This document shows positions 6,037 through 10,865 of a stretch of 10,865 bases of DNA, piece after piece. The stretch is from Minisyncoccota bacterium (lineage in GTDB: Bacteria; Patescibacteriota; Minisyncoccia; Phycocordibacterales; UBA2100), in NCBI GenBank assembly GCA_018061585.1, contig JAGOTU010000025.1, positions 1 to 10,865 on the forward strand, read 5' to 3'. How positions within the stretch are numbered: the first letter of the stretch is position 1; every line of letters starts with the position of its first letter. A program made the translations under genes and the position numbers. Below the pieces are notes generated by a model. The model had not been told where the DNA came from and ran no database searches. It saw only the letters and a list, made by a program, of their open reading frames with translations.

Positions 6037-6061
6037 ATAGATGTGACGGCCGGATGGCGCG

Positions 6062-6625
6062 CTATTTCATGCTTGGTGCGAGCGTTGTCACCGGCTGGTT
6101 ATTTAGGTAGAGCTGTACCTGCTGTACGGTCGGGAATTGTAGCGCTGTCTCCTCGATCTGGATCTCTGCTCGAGGATCATCGCAGACGCCTGCCATGCCG
6201 GACAACGTTCCCGTGAGGTAGATATTCGCGGTACCGTTCACGACCGTTGCGCTCGCGAACGAAAGCGTGCCGCTCGTTCGCGGCATGTAGTTGAACCACC
6301 CGTCGACGGTCGTTGTCGAGATAGCGAACAATGCGTTGAGTGCAGCGGTCAGCGGCGCGGTGGTGGTCGGGATCTGCTGGTTCACCATAACCACTTGGTC
6401 GCAGCCGCGCGAGGGACCGTTCGTGATCTGTGCTGTATCAAGCATTGCCAACAGTACGGTGGAGGTAGATGCGGCGTTTTCGGTCGGGACCACCACTTCG
6501 GGGGTGGTCGTAGGGGTGATCTCGGCGAGGTCGACACCAGCTACGTTCTGCATCCACATGAACCAGATAAAGAGCAGGGACAGGGCTGCCACGAGGACAG
6601 TCAGTACGAGATTGCGTGTATTCAT
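6062..6625 (-). CDS. Membrane-anchored protein with a GerMN-like domain
   Basis: The 187-residue protein has an N-terminal membrane anchor (about 5-26), a Thr/Pro/Val-rich linker (35-56) and a folded C-terminal part that resembles GerMN. The match is to the sequence rhythm 'ALNALFAIS' (95-103), 'LSFASATVVNGTANIYLTG' (121-139), 'IQIEETALQFPTVQQVQLYLNN' (155-176). GerMN domains occur in spore germination protein GerM and LpqB, but also widely in non-spore-formers as outer-surface ligand or scaffold modules, so no germination role is implied. Cys75 and Cys148 could pair. The TrmB-like regulator gene ends 43 bases upstream, and a possible own promoter lies in that gap. The 163-residue anchored protein follows 25 bases downstream. 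Confidence 0.7.
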   Translation of the reverse strand: MNTRNLVLTVLVAALSLLFIWFMWMQNVAGVDLAEITPTTTPEVVVPTENAASTSTVLLAMLDTAQITNGPSRGCDQVVMVNQQIPTTTAPLTAALNALFAISTTTVDGWFNYMPRTSGTLSFASATVVNGTANIYLTGTLSGMAGVCDDPRAEIQIEETALQFPTVQQVQLYLNNQPVTTLAPSMK

Positions 6626-6631
6626 GTGTGC

Positions 6632-6659
6632 ACTGTAACCCTCACGAGTGAAGAATCAA
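6632..6659 (-). promoter_or_regulatory. Candidate promoter of the GerMN-like gene
   Basis: On the minus strand TTGATT (6659-6654, 4/6) is followed after 16 bases by TACAGT (6637-6632, 4/6). Transcription would begin at or just before the start codon at 6625, giving a very short leader. A GAGGG lies 13 bases before the ATG, further than usual, and would be outside such a transcript. Confidence 0.3.
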
Positions 6660-6668
6660 GGAATGATT

Positions 6669-7382
6669 CTACAGACGTTTATAGAGGGACTTGAATATCG
6701 TTTTCTGAAAATCAGCAAGCGTACTGTTGTCGATGATGAAACTCTTACCGGCATTCAGGTCAATGAATGCGATGCGCGATCCGTATACCAGTTGAATAGC
6801 ATTGTGACGGAATGCGTCAGCTTCACTGCCGAGAAATTTTATGAACCGCTCGAGTCGTGAGCGCTTCCGCTTTCCGCTTTCCGGGTTCGAGATCACTTGT
6901 CGCTCAAGGTGCTTCGCGTCTCTTCGCTTTCGGTAATCAGCCGGGAGCAGCTTGTTCACCTCGTCCAGATCGCGCTCCGACGTATATCGATAGAATGTGT
7001 CACCTCGTTTGCAATGTTCGAGCACGTCGGTGAATACCGCTGTGATCCCCTTGTCACCTTCAAAGTAACGGATGGCCTGCATCGCGTGTTCTATATGCCG
7101 CTCTGAAAGAACAGCAGCACTCTCCTTTGTATCGATCTCTAGTAGTGTCGCTATGCGATGACGCGGTGCCGCAACATAGAAGGTGCGCTTACCGAATCGT
7201 TTCGGTTCCACAAGTTTACATTTTGCGAGTGCGTCGAGTGCGCGATAGAGCGCGGGGCGGTGGACGTCGAGCGCATGCGAGAGCGTACTCACATTCGACG
7301 GCCCTTCTTTTTCGAGGGTCGAATATATTGTGTCGCTGTGCTTTGGTAGGCCTAAGCGACTGAACATGTCTGAAAGGGTCAT
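6669..7382 (-). CDS. TrmB-like transcriptional regulator (paralogue 1)
   Basis: This is probably a ligand-responsive DNA-binding regulator. The 237-residue protein has a winged helix-turn-helix at about 15-75 ('NVSTLSHALDVHRPALYRALDAL' is the recognition region, followed by the wing 'KRFGKRTFYVA') and a C-terminal domain of the TrmB/PLD-like type from about 104 ('IRYFEGDKGITAVFTDVL') to the end ('FQKTIFKSLYKRL'). Known TrmB proteins are mostly archaeal sugar sensors. The ligand here is unknown. It is clearly paralogous to the 8801-9523 gene, sharing 'RPALY', 'YFEG..G' and 'FQ...F..LYK.L'. It is divergent from the zinc-ribbon/apt/NUDIX operon, has no Shine-Dalgarno sequence, and has a GTA-N8-TAC dyad two bases before its start. 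Confidence 0.8.
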   Translation of the reverse strand: MTLSDMFSRLGLPKHSDTIYSTLEKEGPSNVSTLSHALDVHRPALYRALDALAKCKLVEPKRFGKRTFYVAAPRHRIATLLEIDTKESAAVLSERHIEHAMQAIRYFEGDKGITAVFTDVLEHCKRGDTFYRYTSERDLDEVNKLLPADYRKRRDAKHLERQVISNPESGKRKRSRLERFIKFLGSEADAFRHNAIQLVYGSRIAFIDLNAGKSFIIDNSTLADFQKTIFKSLYKRL

Positions 7383-7384
7383 AC

Positions 7385-7398
7385 GTAAAATGTACTAC
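7385..7398. promoter_or_regulatory. Candidate operator GTA-N8-TAC (regulator 1)
   Basis: CGTA and TACG half-sites are separated by 8 bases (7384-7399, core 7385-7398), starting two bases beyond the regulator's start codon and between the divergent genes. The same GTA-N8-TAC layout occurs at 9527-9540 beside the paralogous regulator. Autoregulation is inferred from position and recurrence, and the half-sites are short. Confidence 0.4.
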
Positions 7399-7483
7399 GA
7401 ATAGTTCATATTGCCTACTGAAACGGACGGATCTTCTCTGTCGAACTATTCTCACTGTAGGTTCTTTGACAGAGGAGACGGTC

Positions 7484-7768
7484 ATGAAGGTCTTGAAGAA
7501 GGGTCGGGCACAGAAGGGTTGGTCCAAGGAATACAAGTGTTCCGGATCCGGCAACGGAGGCGGAGGCTGCGGCGCGAAGCTGCTGGTCTCTGAGAATGAT
7601 CTGTACTACACCCATTCGCATCACTACGACGGATCGTCGGAGCGGTACGTAACGTTCTCGTGCTGCGATTGCGGTGTCGAGACCGACGTATCGTGGGCGT
7701 CCGTGAGTGGTGCCCATGTGCTGGGCAAGCGTCCGGCGGCTGCCTCGCGCAAGGCAGCATGTGACTGA
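7484..7768 (+). CDS. Small zinc-ribbon-like protein
   Basis: The 94-residue protein begins 'MKVLKKGRAQKGWSKEYKC' and has cysteines that suit a zinc ribbon: Cys19, Cys29 after a Gly-rich 'SGSGNGGGGC' loop, then Cys60/Cys61 and Cys63 in 'FSCCDCGVETD'. A His-rich patch 'YTHSHHYD' lies between them. The basic tail ends in a further Cys93. I recall similar short proteins with the 'GRxQKGW...CxGxGNGGGGCGAxLLV' start in other CPR genomes, always hypothetical. Nucleic-acid or metal binding is plausible. AGAGGAG (7471-7477) lies 6 bases before ATG 7484 and decides the start. It is the first gene of a plus-strand run with apt and the NUDIX gene, divergent from regulator 1. Confidence 0.8.
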   Translation: MKVLKKGRAQKGWSKEYKCSGSGNGGGGCGAKLLVSENDLYYTHSHHYDGSSERYVTFSCCDCGVETDVSWASVSGAHVLGKRPAAASRKAACD

Positions 7769-7773
7769 ACCCG

Positions 7774-7810
7774 TGCGGCGGATCAACTGATCCGCCGCAT
7801 CAATGTTTTT
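7774..7810 (+). terminator. Strong hairpin between the zinc-ribbon gene and apt, possible attenuator
   Basis: TGCGGCGGATCA (7774-7785) pairs perfectly with TGATCCGCCGCA (7788-7799). T5 (7806-7810) lies 6 bases after the stem, not directly against it, so termination may be partial. The apt ribosome binding site follows 8 bases after the T-run. No separate apt promoter is evident, so some read-through is expected. Confidence 0.65.
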
Positions 7811-7828
7811 AACCAACAGGAGTTGAAT

Positions 7829-8347
7829 ATGAACATCAAGTCATTCATCCAAAACGTACCGAATTTCCCGAAGCCCGGGATCATGTTCCGCGATATCTCT
7901 CCCCTTCTCGCGAACGCAGATGCGTTCGGAAAAGTGGTCGGACAGATCGCTGACGAATGGAAGGGCTCGGTCGATATGATCATCGCGCTGGACGCGCGGG
8001 GATTCGTGTTCGGTGCTCCTGTCGCGCTCGCGCTCGGCGTCCCGTTCGTGATGATCCGTAAAAAGGGAAAACTACCCGGCGAGGTCGTGAGCTATTCATA
8101 CGACCTTGAATACGGTTCCGACACGGTCGAAATGAAACATGACGCACTGAAGGCCGGTGACCGAGTGTTGGTGGTCGATGACTTGCTCGCGACCGGTGGA
8201 ACTGCTGCTGCGGCCTGCGCTCTTGTCGAGTCGGTCGGAGCAACGGTCGCAGGCTGCGTGTTCGTCATCGAGCTCGTCGGGCTCGGCGGCCGCGAGAAGC
8301 TTGGTGACCATGCCGTTCAAGCGCTCGTTTCGTATGAGGAGAATTGA
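7829..8347 (+). CDS. apt: Adenine phosphoribosyltransferase
   Basis: This cytoplasmic salvage enzyme converts adenine and PRPP to AMP and pyrophosphate. The 172-residue protein has the typical length and markers: 'PNFPKPGIMFRDISPLL' (11-27), 'ALDARGF' (53-59), the flexible-loop 'RKKGKLPGE' (77-85) and the PRPP-binding motif 'VLVVDDLLATGGTA' (113-126). AGGAG (7818-7822) lies 6 bases before ATG 7829, so I reject the in-frame TTG at 7823. The NUDIX gene starts one base after the stop, with its own ribosome binding site inside the end of apt, so the two are translationally coupled. Purine salvage fits the reduced biosynthesis expected in CPR bacteria. Confidence 0.95.
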   Translation: MNIKSFIQNVPNFPKPGIMFRDISPLLANADAFGKVVGQIADEWKGSVDMIIALDARGFVFGAPVALALGVPFVMIRKKGKLPGEVVSYSYDLEYGSDTVEMKHDALKAGDRVLVVDDLLATGGTAAAACALVESVGATVAGCVFVIELVGLGGREKLGDHAVQALVSYEEN

Positions 8348-8348
8348 T

Positions 8349-8756
8349 ATGAAACAGAAACCGATAGTCCGGTGTGTCGACATGATCGCTTCCCGGGGAG
8401 ACTCGTACGTGGTGATCGAGCGCTTATCGACTCCGCTCGGCCTTGCGTTTCCCGGCGGCAAGATCGAGGCAGGTGAAACACCTGTGGGTGCGATCGTGCG
8501 TGAATTCGGGGAAGAAACCGGATTCTCGCTCGAAGTCCTCGGCGTCATCGGATTCTACGATGACGCCAAGCGTGATCGGCGCGGCCGGTACGTATCGACT
8601 GTGATGCACGGCAGGGCCTACGGTGTGCCGCGCGAGGAGCCCGGCAAGACGCGCGTGCATTGTATGCATGCGAGCGAGATCATGGCGCGTCACCGTGAAT
8701 TCGTCTCCGATCACTTCAGAATGTTCACTGACTTTACTCAGCAGTATTCCGTGTAA
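8349..8756 (+). CDS. NUDIX hydrolase
   Basis: This is a metal-dependent hydrolase of nucleoside diphosphate-X compounds. The 135-residue protein has a complete Nudix box at 37-59, 'GKIEAGETPVGAIVREFGEE' followed by TGF, matching GX5EX7REUXEEXGU at every fixed position. The protein is a bare Nudix fold with no added domain. The substrate is not readable. Coupling with apt suggests a nucleotide pool role such as clean-up of damaged dNTPs, or ADP-ribose hydrolysis. GAGGAG (8336-8341) lies 7 bases before ATG 8349. The frame stays open upstream through apt, but that extension is a shadow. A strong terminator follows. Confidence 0.92.
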   Translation: MKQKPIVRCVDMIASRGDSYVVIERLSTPLGLAFPGGKIEAGETPVGAIVREFGEETGFSLEVLGVIGFYDDAKRDRRGRYVSTVMHGRAYGVPREEPGKTRVHCMHASEIMARHREFVSDHFRMFTDFTQQYSV

Positions 8757-8774
8757 CGTCTGCTCTTTGACCTT

Positions 8775-8802
8775 GGATCCCTCTCGCGAGGGATCCTTTT
8801 TT
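8775..8802 (+). terminator. Rho-independent terminator of the apt/NUDIX operon
   Basis: GGATCCCTC (8775-8783) pairs with GAGGGATCC (8788-8796) around TCGC, followed by T6 (8797-8802). The T-run runs into the stop codon of the convergent regulator gene. Confidence 0.92.
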
Positions 8803-9523
8803 ATAATTTCTTATACAAGAGGCGGAATAGTTTCTCCTGGAAGCGCGCGATCTTCGCACTTTCTACGATGAACGAAGTCTTCGATCCGTAGTCGATGTAT
8901 GCGGTCTTGTCGCCGTAGATGACCAGTGAGATGTCGTCGGCAAAGAGATCGAACGACTTCGGTATCGCTTTCACGGAGCGGTCCAGCTTACGAGTTTTTC
9001 CCTTGGCCTTATCCTCACTCACGATCGCCATGCGCTCGATGGATTTTGAATCCCGGAGTCCCGCATACAGCGTGTTCTTATAGTCGCTTGCGTCACCTAC
9101 TCGAGATGAGTATCGGAAGAACAGTCCTCCTTTCGGGAGCGTCCGCGCCACATCGTCGAAGACATAGGTGGTCCCGCGCTGCCCTTCGAAATATTTGATC
9201 ACCGGTTTGTCGTGTGAAATACGCGTGTATTCGGCCGTGATCTCGCTCAGGCGCTTCTCGACCTCGCGGTGCTCCGACTGATACGACTCCAATAGTCGGG
9301 CGGGCGACTCGGCTTTGAAGAGGGCTCGCTTGTTCTTCTTTACGACATGGATCAATCCCGCATTCTGCATGCGCGGTAGGAGTTCGTAGAGCGCAGGACG
9401 GTTAATATGCGTCTCCTTCGAGATGCCGGATATAGACAGTACTCCCTTGTCGACGAGCGCGGCGAGGACAGACGCTTCCTTCTTGCCAAGCCCTGCCCTC
9501 GAAAATGCCTCAAATGTATCCAT
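8801..9523 (-). CDS. TrmB-like transcriptional regulator (paralogue 2)
   Basis: The 240-residue protein has the same architecture as the 6669-7382 gene: a winged helix-turn-helix (about 14-74, 'SISGISKETHINRPALYELLPRM' then 'KKNKRALFKAESP'), a helical linker rich in Glu/Arg (about 80-100), and a TrmB/PLD-like domain from 'IKYFEGQRGTTYVFDDVA' to the end 'FQEKLFRLLYKKL'. Ligand and regulon are unknown. It is convergent with the apt/NUDIX operon, which ends in a terminator at its stop codon, and divergent from the HD hydrolase gene. There is no Shine-Dalgarno near the start; instead a TTGTAA-N6-TTACAA dyad sits there, suggesting autoregulation and possibly a leaderless mRNA. Confidence 0.82.
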   Translation of the reverse strand: MDTFEAFSRAGLGKKEASVLAALVDKGVLSISGISKETHINRPALYELLPRMQNAGLIHVVKKNKRALFKAESPARLLESYQSEHREVEKRLSEITAEYTRISHDKPVIKYFEGQRGTTYVFDDVARTLPKGGLFFRYSSRVGDASDYKNTLYAGLRDSKSIERMAIVSEDKAKGKTRKLDRSVKAIPKSFDLFADDISLVIYGDKTAYIDYGSKTSFIVESAKIARFQEKLFRLLYKKL

Positions 9524-9524
9524 A

Positions 9525-9542
9525 TTGTAAATTTTCTTACAA
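9525..9542. promoter_or_regulatory. Candidate operator TTGTAA-N6-TTACAA (regulator 2)
   Basis: A perfect 6-bp dyad with an AT-rich 6-base centre begins one base after the regulator's start codon. Its core, GTA (9527-9529), N8, TAC (9538-9540), matches the spacing beside regulator 1. It lies in the region shared with the divergent HD gene, so it could control both. Confidence 0.5.
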
Positions 9543-9571
9543 ATATTAATTCCTTTCTATATAAGCATATT

Positions 9572-9600
9572 TTGGCCGAATATGCGCTCATACGTACATA
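9572..9600 (+). promoter_or_regulatory. Candidate promoter of the HD-hydrolase operon
   Basis: TTGGCC (9572-9577) is followed after 17 bases by TACATA (9595-9600), which is part of the 10-bp palindrome ACATATATGT (9596-9605). Matches are modest. The 9524-9677 intergenic region holds no gene; it carries this site and the operator. Confidence 0.3.
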
Positions 9601-9677
9601 TATGTCGGGTTTTTTACTATTTGGGTCCCCTGCCCGATATTGTGGCAATAGGTTCGTTGACAGCAAAGGAGAAACAC

Positions 9678-10262
9678 ATGGCACTGTATCGACCGAACGC
9701 AAATATGCTTCGCAATCACGCGCTGCAGTTCGCGACGATCGCGCACGGTAACCAGGTGCGCAAAGGCAACGAGCATATCCCCTACATCTTCCACCCGGTC
9801 GATGTGGCGAACGAAGTCATCTACTTTTCGGGCCTGCCCGTGCCCGAGCTTGAAGTAGCGTCGGTAATCGCGCTTCTGCACGACACCGTCGAAGACACGT
9901 TGGTGACGCTACAGGATGTGCGTGATCAATTCGGTGATGCGGTTGCCGACGGCGTCGGAGCGCTCACGAAGGTTGATCTGCCGGAGTCGAACAAACACTC
10001 CAAGCTCGCCGAGCTTGAGGAGAATCTCGAGCGACTAAAGACCGCGCCTGCGTATGTGCAGGCAGTCAAACTCGCCGACCGCATCTCGAACCTCAAAAGC
10101 TTCCCCGCGATGTGGGGACGCGAAAAGGTCTCGAATTATCTCGACGAGTCCGCACTGATCGCTCGCGCACTCGCGGCGGCATCCGAAGGACTGCACGCAC
10201 GATTGCTTTCGCGTATCGCAAACATGCGCGCCACGCTCTCACTCTTACCGAAGGAGAAGTAA
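9678..10262 (+). CDS. HD-domain phosphohydrolase of the SpoT/MESH1 (p)ppGpp hydrolase type
   Basis: This is probably a hydrolase of guanosine 3',5'-bispyrophosphates, removing the 3' pyrophosphate. The 194-residue protein is essentially one HD domain: His39 in 'YIFHP', the His68-Asp69 pair in 'ALLHDTVEDT' with the Glu72-Asp73 pair typical of ppGpp hydrolases, 'FGDAVADGVGALTKVD' (85-100), and Asp134 in 'KLADRISNL'. No synthetase, TGS or ACT domain is present, so it is a stand-alone hydrolase. AAAGGAG (9665-9671) lies 6 bases before ATG 9678, so I reject the upstream in-frame ATG at 9582. The next gene starts directly after the stop (TAAATG). Other nucleotide substrates, including NADPH as for MESH1, are possible. 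Confidence 0.87.
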   Translation: MALYRPNANMLRNHALQFATIAHGNQVRKGNEHIPYIFHPVDVANEVIYFSGLPVPELEVASVIALLHDTVEDTLVTLQDVRDQFGDAVADGVGALTKVDLPESNKHSKLAELEENLERLKTAPAYVQAVKLADRISNLKSFPAMWGREKVSNYLDESALIARALAAASEGLHARLLSRIANMRATLSLLPKEK

Positions 10263-10517
10263 ATGACCACGTCGTTCGAAGTCGTCAGACAGGACTGGCT
10301 CGAGTCGGAGCGCGGTTGGGGGTGTCGCCCCGACGGGTATTCACTGCATCGCACATCAGGCGATGTCCAAGAGTTCGTAAGGGATTATTGGGCGCGGATG
10401 CCGGATGCCATTCCCGACGAGTACTCTCGTCCGGAAGGATCGCCGCGGATCGTCACAGTCGACAAGGAAGTGTACGATCGAGTCGTCGCGAGCAAGAACG
10501 GCACCCGTCACTACTGA
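10263..10517 (+). CDS. Small conserved hypothetical protein coupled to the HD hydrolase
   Basis: I cannot assign a function. The 84-residue protein has no membrane segment and no cysteine cluster apart from Cys21. Features that look conserved are 'ERGWGCRPDGYSLH' (16-29), 'YWARMPDAIPDEYSRPEGSP' (42-61) and 'VASKNGTRHY' at the end. I recall similar short 'RPDGYSLH...YW..MPD..PDEYSRP' proteins in other CPR genomes, which would make it a lineage family. AAGGAG (10251-10256) lies inside the end of the HD gene, 6 bases before the ATG, and the start touches the upstream stop, so the two are translationally coupled. A partner or regulator of the hydrolase is a guess from this coupling. Confidence 0.8.
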   Translation: MTTSFEVVRQDWLESERGWGCRPDGYSLHRTSGDVQEFVRDYWARMPDAIPDEYSRPEGSPRIVTVDKEVYDRVVASKNGTRHY

Positions 10518-10535
10518 GTCCGGGCGACTCTTTTA

Positions 10536-10564
10536 AACGCCCGCAGAGATGCGGGCGTTCTTTT
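10536..10564 (+). terminator. Rho-independent terminator of the HD-hydrolase operon
   Basis: AACGCCCGC (10536-10544) pairs perfectly with GCGGGCGTT (10551-10559) around AGAGAT and is followed by a T-rich tail (10558-10564, TTCTTTT). It separates this operon from the repressor gene. Confidence 0.9.
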
Positions 10565-10614
10565 GCAAGCTACGTAAACAGCGTGTCGATGCAGGATCAC
10601 CGGCGCCATGTTGC

Positions 10615-10630
10615 ATACCCCCGGGGGTAT
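10615..10630. promoter_or_regulatory. CsoR-family operator ATACCCCCGGGGGTAT
   Basis: This is a perfect 16-bp palindrome of the TACC...GGTA type with a G/C-tract centre, as known for operators of CsoR/RcnR-family repressors. It lies 15 bases before the repressor's start codon. TTGCAT (10611-10616) and TACGGT (10635-10640) could be -35 and -10 boxes spaced 18 bases apart, which would put the operator inside the promoter. Autoregulation is inferred from this position. Confidence 0.75.
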
Positions 10631-10645
10631 ATGGTACGGTACTGC

Positions 10646-10865
10646 ATGCAAAAGAAAAAGATAACGGATCTAGTATCCCATGTTGCCCGTGTGGAGGGAC
10701 AGCTTGCGGCGGTGCGAGCCGCCCTTGAAGTCCAAGATTGCGGTAAAGCGGCGCGCACACTCTTGGCCGCGAGCCGGTCGCTCGATAGTGTGCGCGCGAC
10801 GTGTATCAGTGAATTTCTAGGATCAAAGATCTACGGGAATGTGACCGTGAAGGACAAGGCGCTCC
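10646..10865 (+). CDS. CsoR/RcnR/FrmR-family (DUF156) repressor, 3' partial
   Basis: This is an all-helical tetrameric repressor family that senses Cu(I), Ni/Co, formaldehyde or persulfide. The visible 73 residues include 'HVARVEGQLAAVRAALE' (12-28), the family's 'RIEGQVRGI' helix, then Cys32 at the position of the conserved first cysteine. Aligned without gaps from there, the His and second Cys of copper CsoR (25 and 29 residues on) are Phe57 and Lys61, so the copper set is incomplete; an extra Cys53 is present. The effector is therefore uncertain. No Shine-Dalgarno sequence precedes ATG 10646. An in-frame ATG at 10631, touching the operator, would add MVRYC. The regulated gene, if downstream, is outside the window. 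Confidence 0.85.
   Translation, partial: MQKKKITDLVSHVARVEGQLAAVRAALEVQDCGKAARTLLAASRSLDSVRATCISEFLGSKIYGNVTVKDKAL

Noticed and set aside
6880..6895. GGTTCGA-like T-arm of a tRNA
   Set aside because: It lies inside the coding sequence of TrmB-like regulator 1, and no acceptor, D or anticodon arms can be formed around it.
7466..7471. TTGACA and the alternative TTG start before the zinc-ribbon gene
   Set aside because: It overlaps the Shine-Dalgarno sequence that serves ATG 7484, so neither a promoter for this gene nor the upstream start is sensible.
8157..8348. N-terminal extension of the NUDIX protein into apt
   Set aside because: The extension is an out-of-frame reading of apt. ATG 8349 has a Shine-Dalgarno at the right distance and gives a normal Nudix length.

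Overview
The window looks like chromosomal DNA of a Candidatus Patescibacteria (CPR) bacterium, most likely a Parcubacteria lineage. The best evidence is the M23 peptidase, which has two LysM domains and the 'HGYNGVDLGAP' start of the catalytic domain that I know from that group. Other hints are short genes, tight spacing, small conserved proteins without assigned function, and TrmB-like regulators. Base composition is moderately GC-rich, about 60% in rows I counted by hand, but only about 40% in the middle of the peptidase gene. I cannot name the species.

Layout. 1-330: the tail of an exported protein, then four back-to-back perfect hairpins between convergent genes. 332-3019 (minus): a UvrD/PcrA-type helicase followed by the 16S rRNA dimethyladenosine transferase rsmA/ksgA. 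3020-3419: gene-free, with an exact 33-bp direct repeat whose copies are 33 bp apart. 3420-4511 (plus): the LysM-LysM-M23 peptidase, followed at once by a 121-bp element bounded by near-perfect 11-bp inverted repeats. 4705-5499 (plus): a GlmU-like nucleotidyltransferase domain with its own terminator. 5545-7382 (minus): two membrane-anchored extracytoplasmic proteins, one with a GerMN-like domain, downstream of a TrmB-like regulator. 7484-8756 (plus): a zinc-ribbon-like small protein, adenine phosphoribosyltransferase (apt) and a NUDIX hydrolase. 8801-9523 (minus): a second, paralogous TrmB-like regulator. 9678-10517 (plus): a SpoT/MESH1-like HD hydrolase coupled to a small conserved protein. 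10646-end (plus): the start of a CsoR/RcnR-family repressor behind a perfect palindromic operator.

How the genes may work together. The most interesting pattern is at 6669-10517. Two paralogous TrmB-like regulators are each divergent from a nucleotide-related operon: one faces the zinc-ribbon/apt/NUDIX genes, the other faces the (p)ppGpp-hydrolase-like HD gene. Each regulator has a GTA-N8-TAC dyad two or three bases upstream of its own start codon, in the shared intergenic region, and neither has a Shine-Dalgarno sequence. This suggests a pair of autoregulated switches over purine salvage, nucleotide clean-up and alarmone turnover. That model is an inference from layout, not something the sequence proves.
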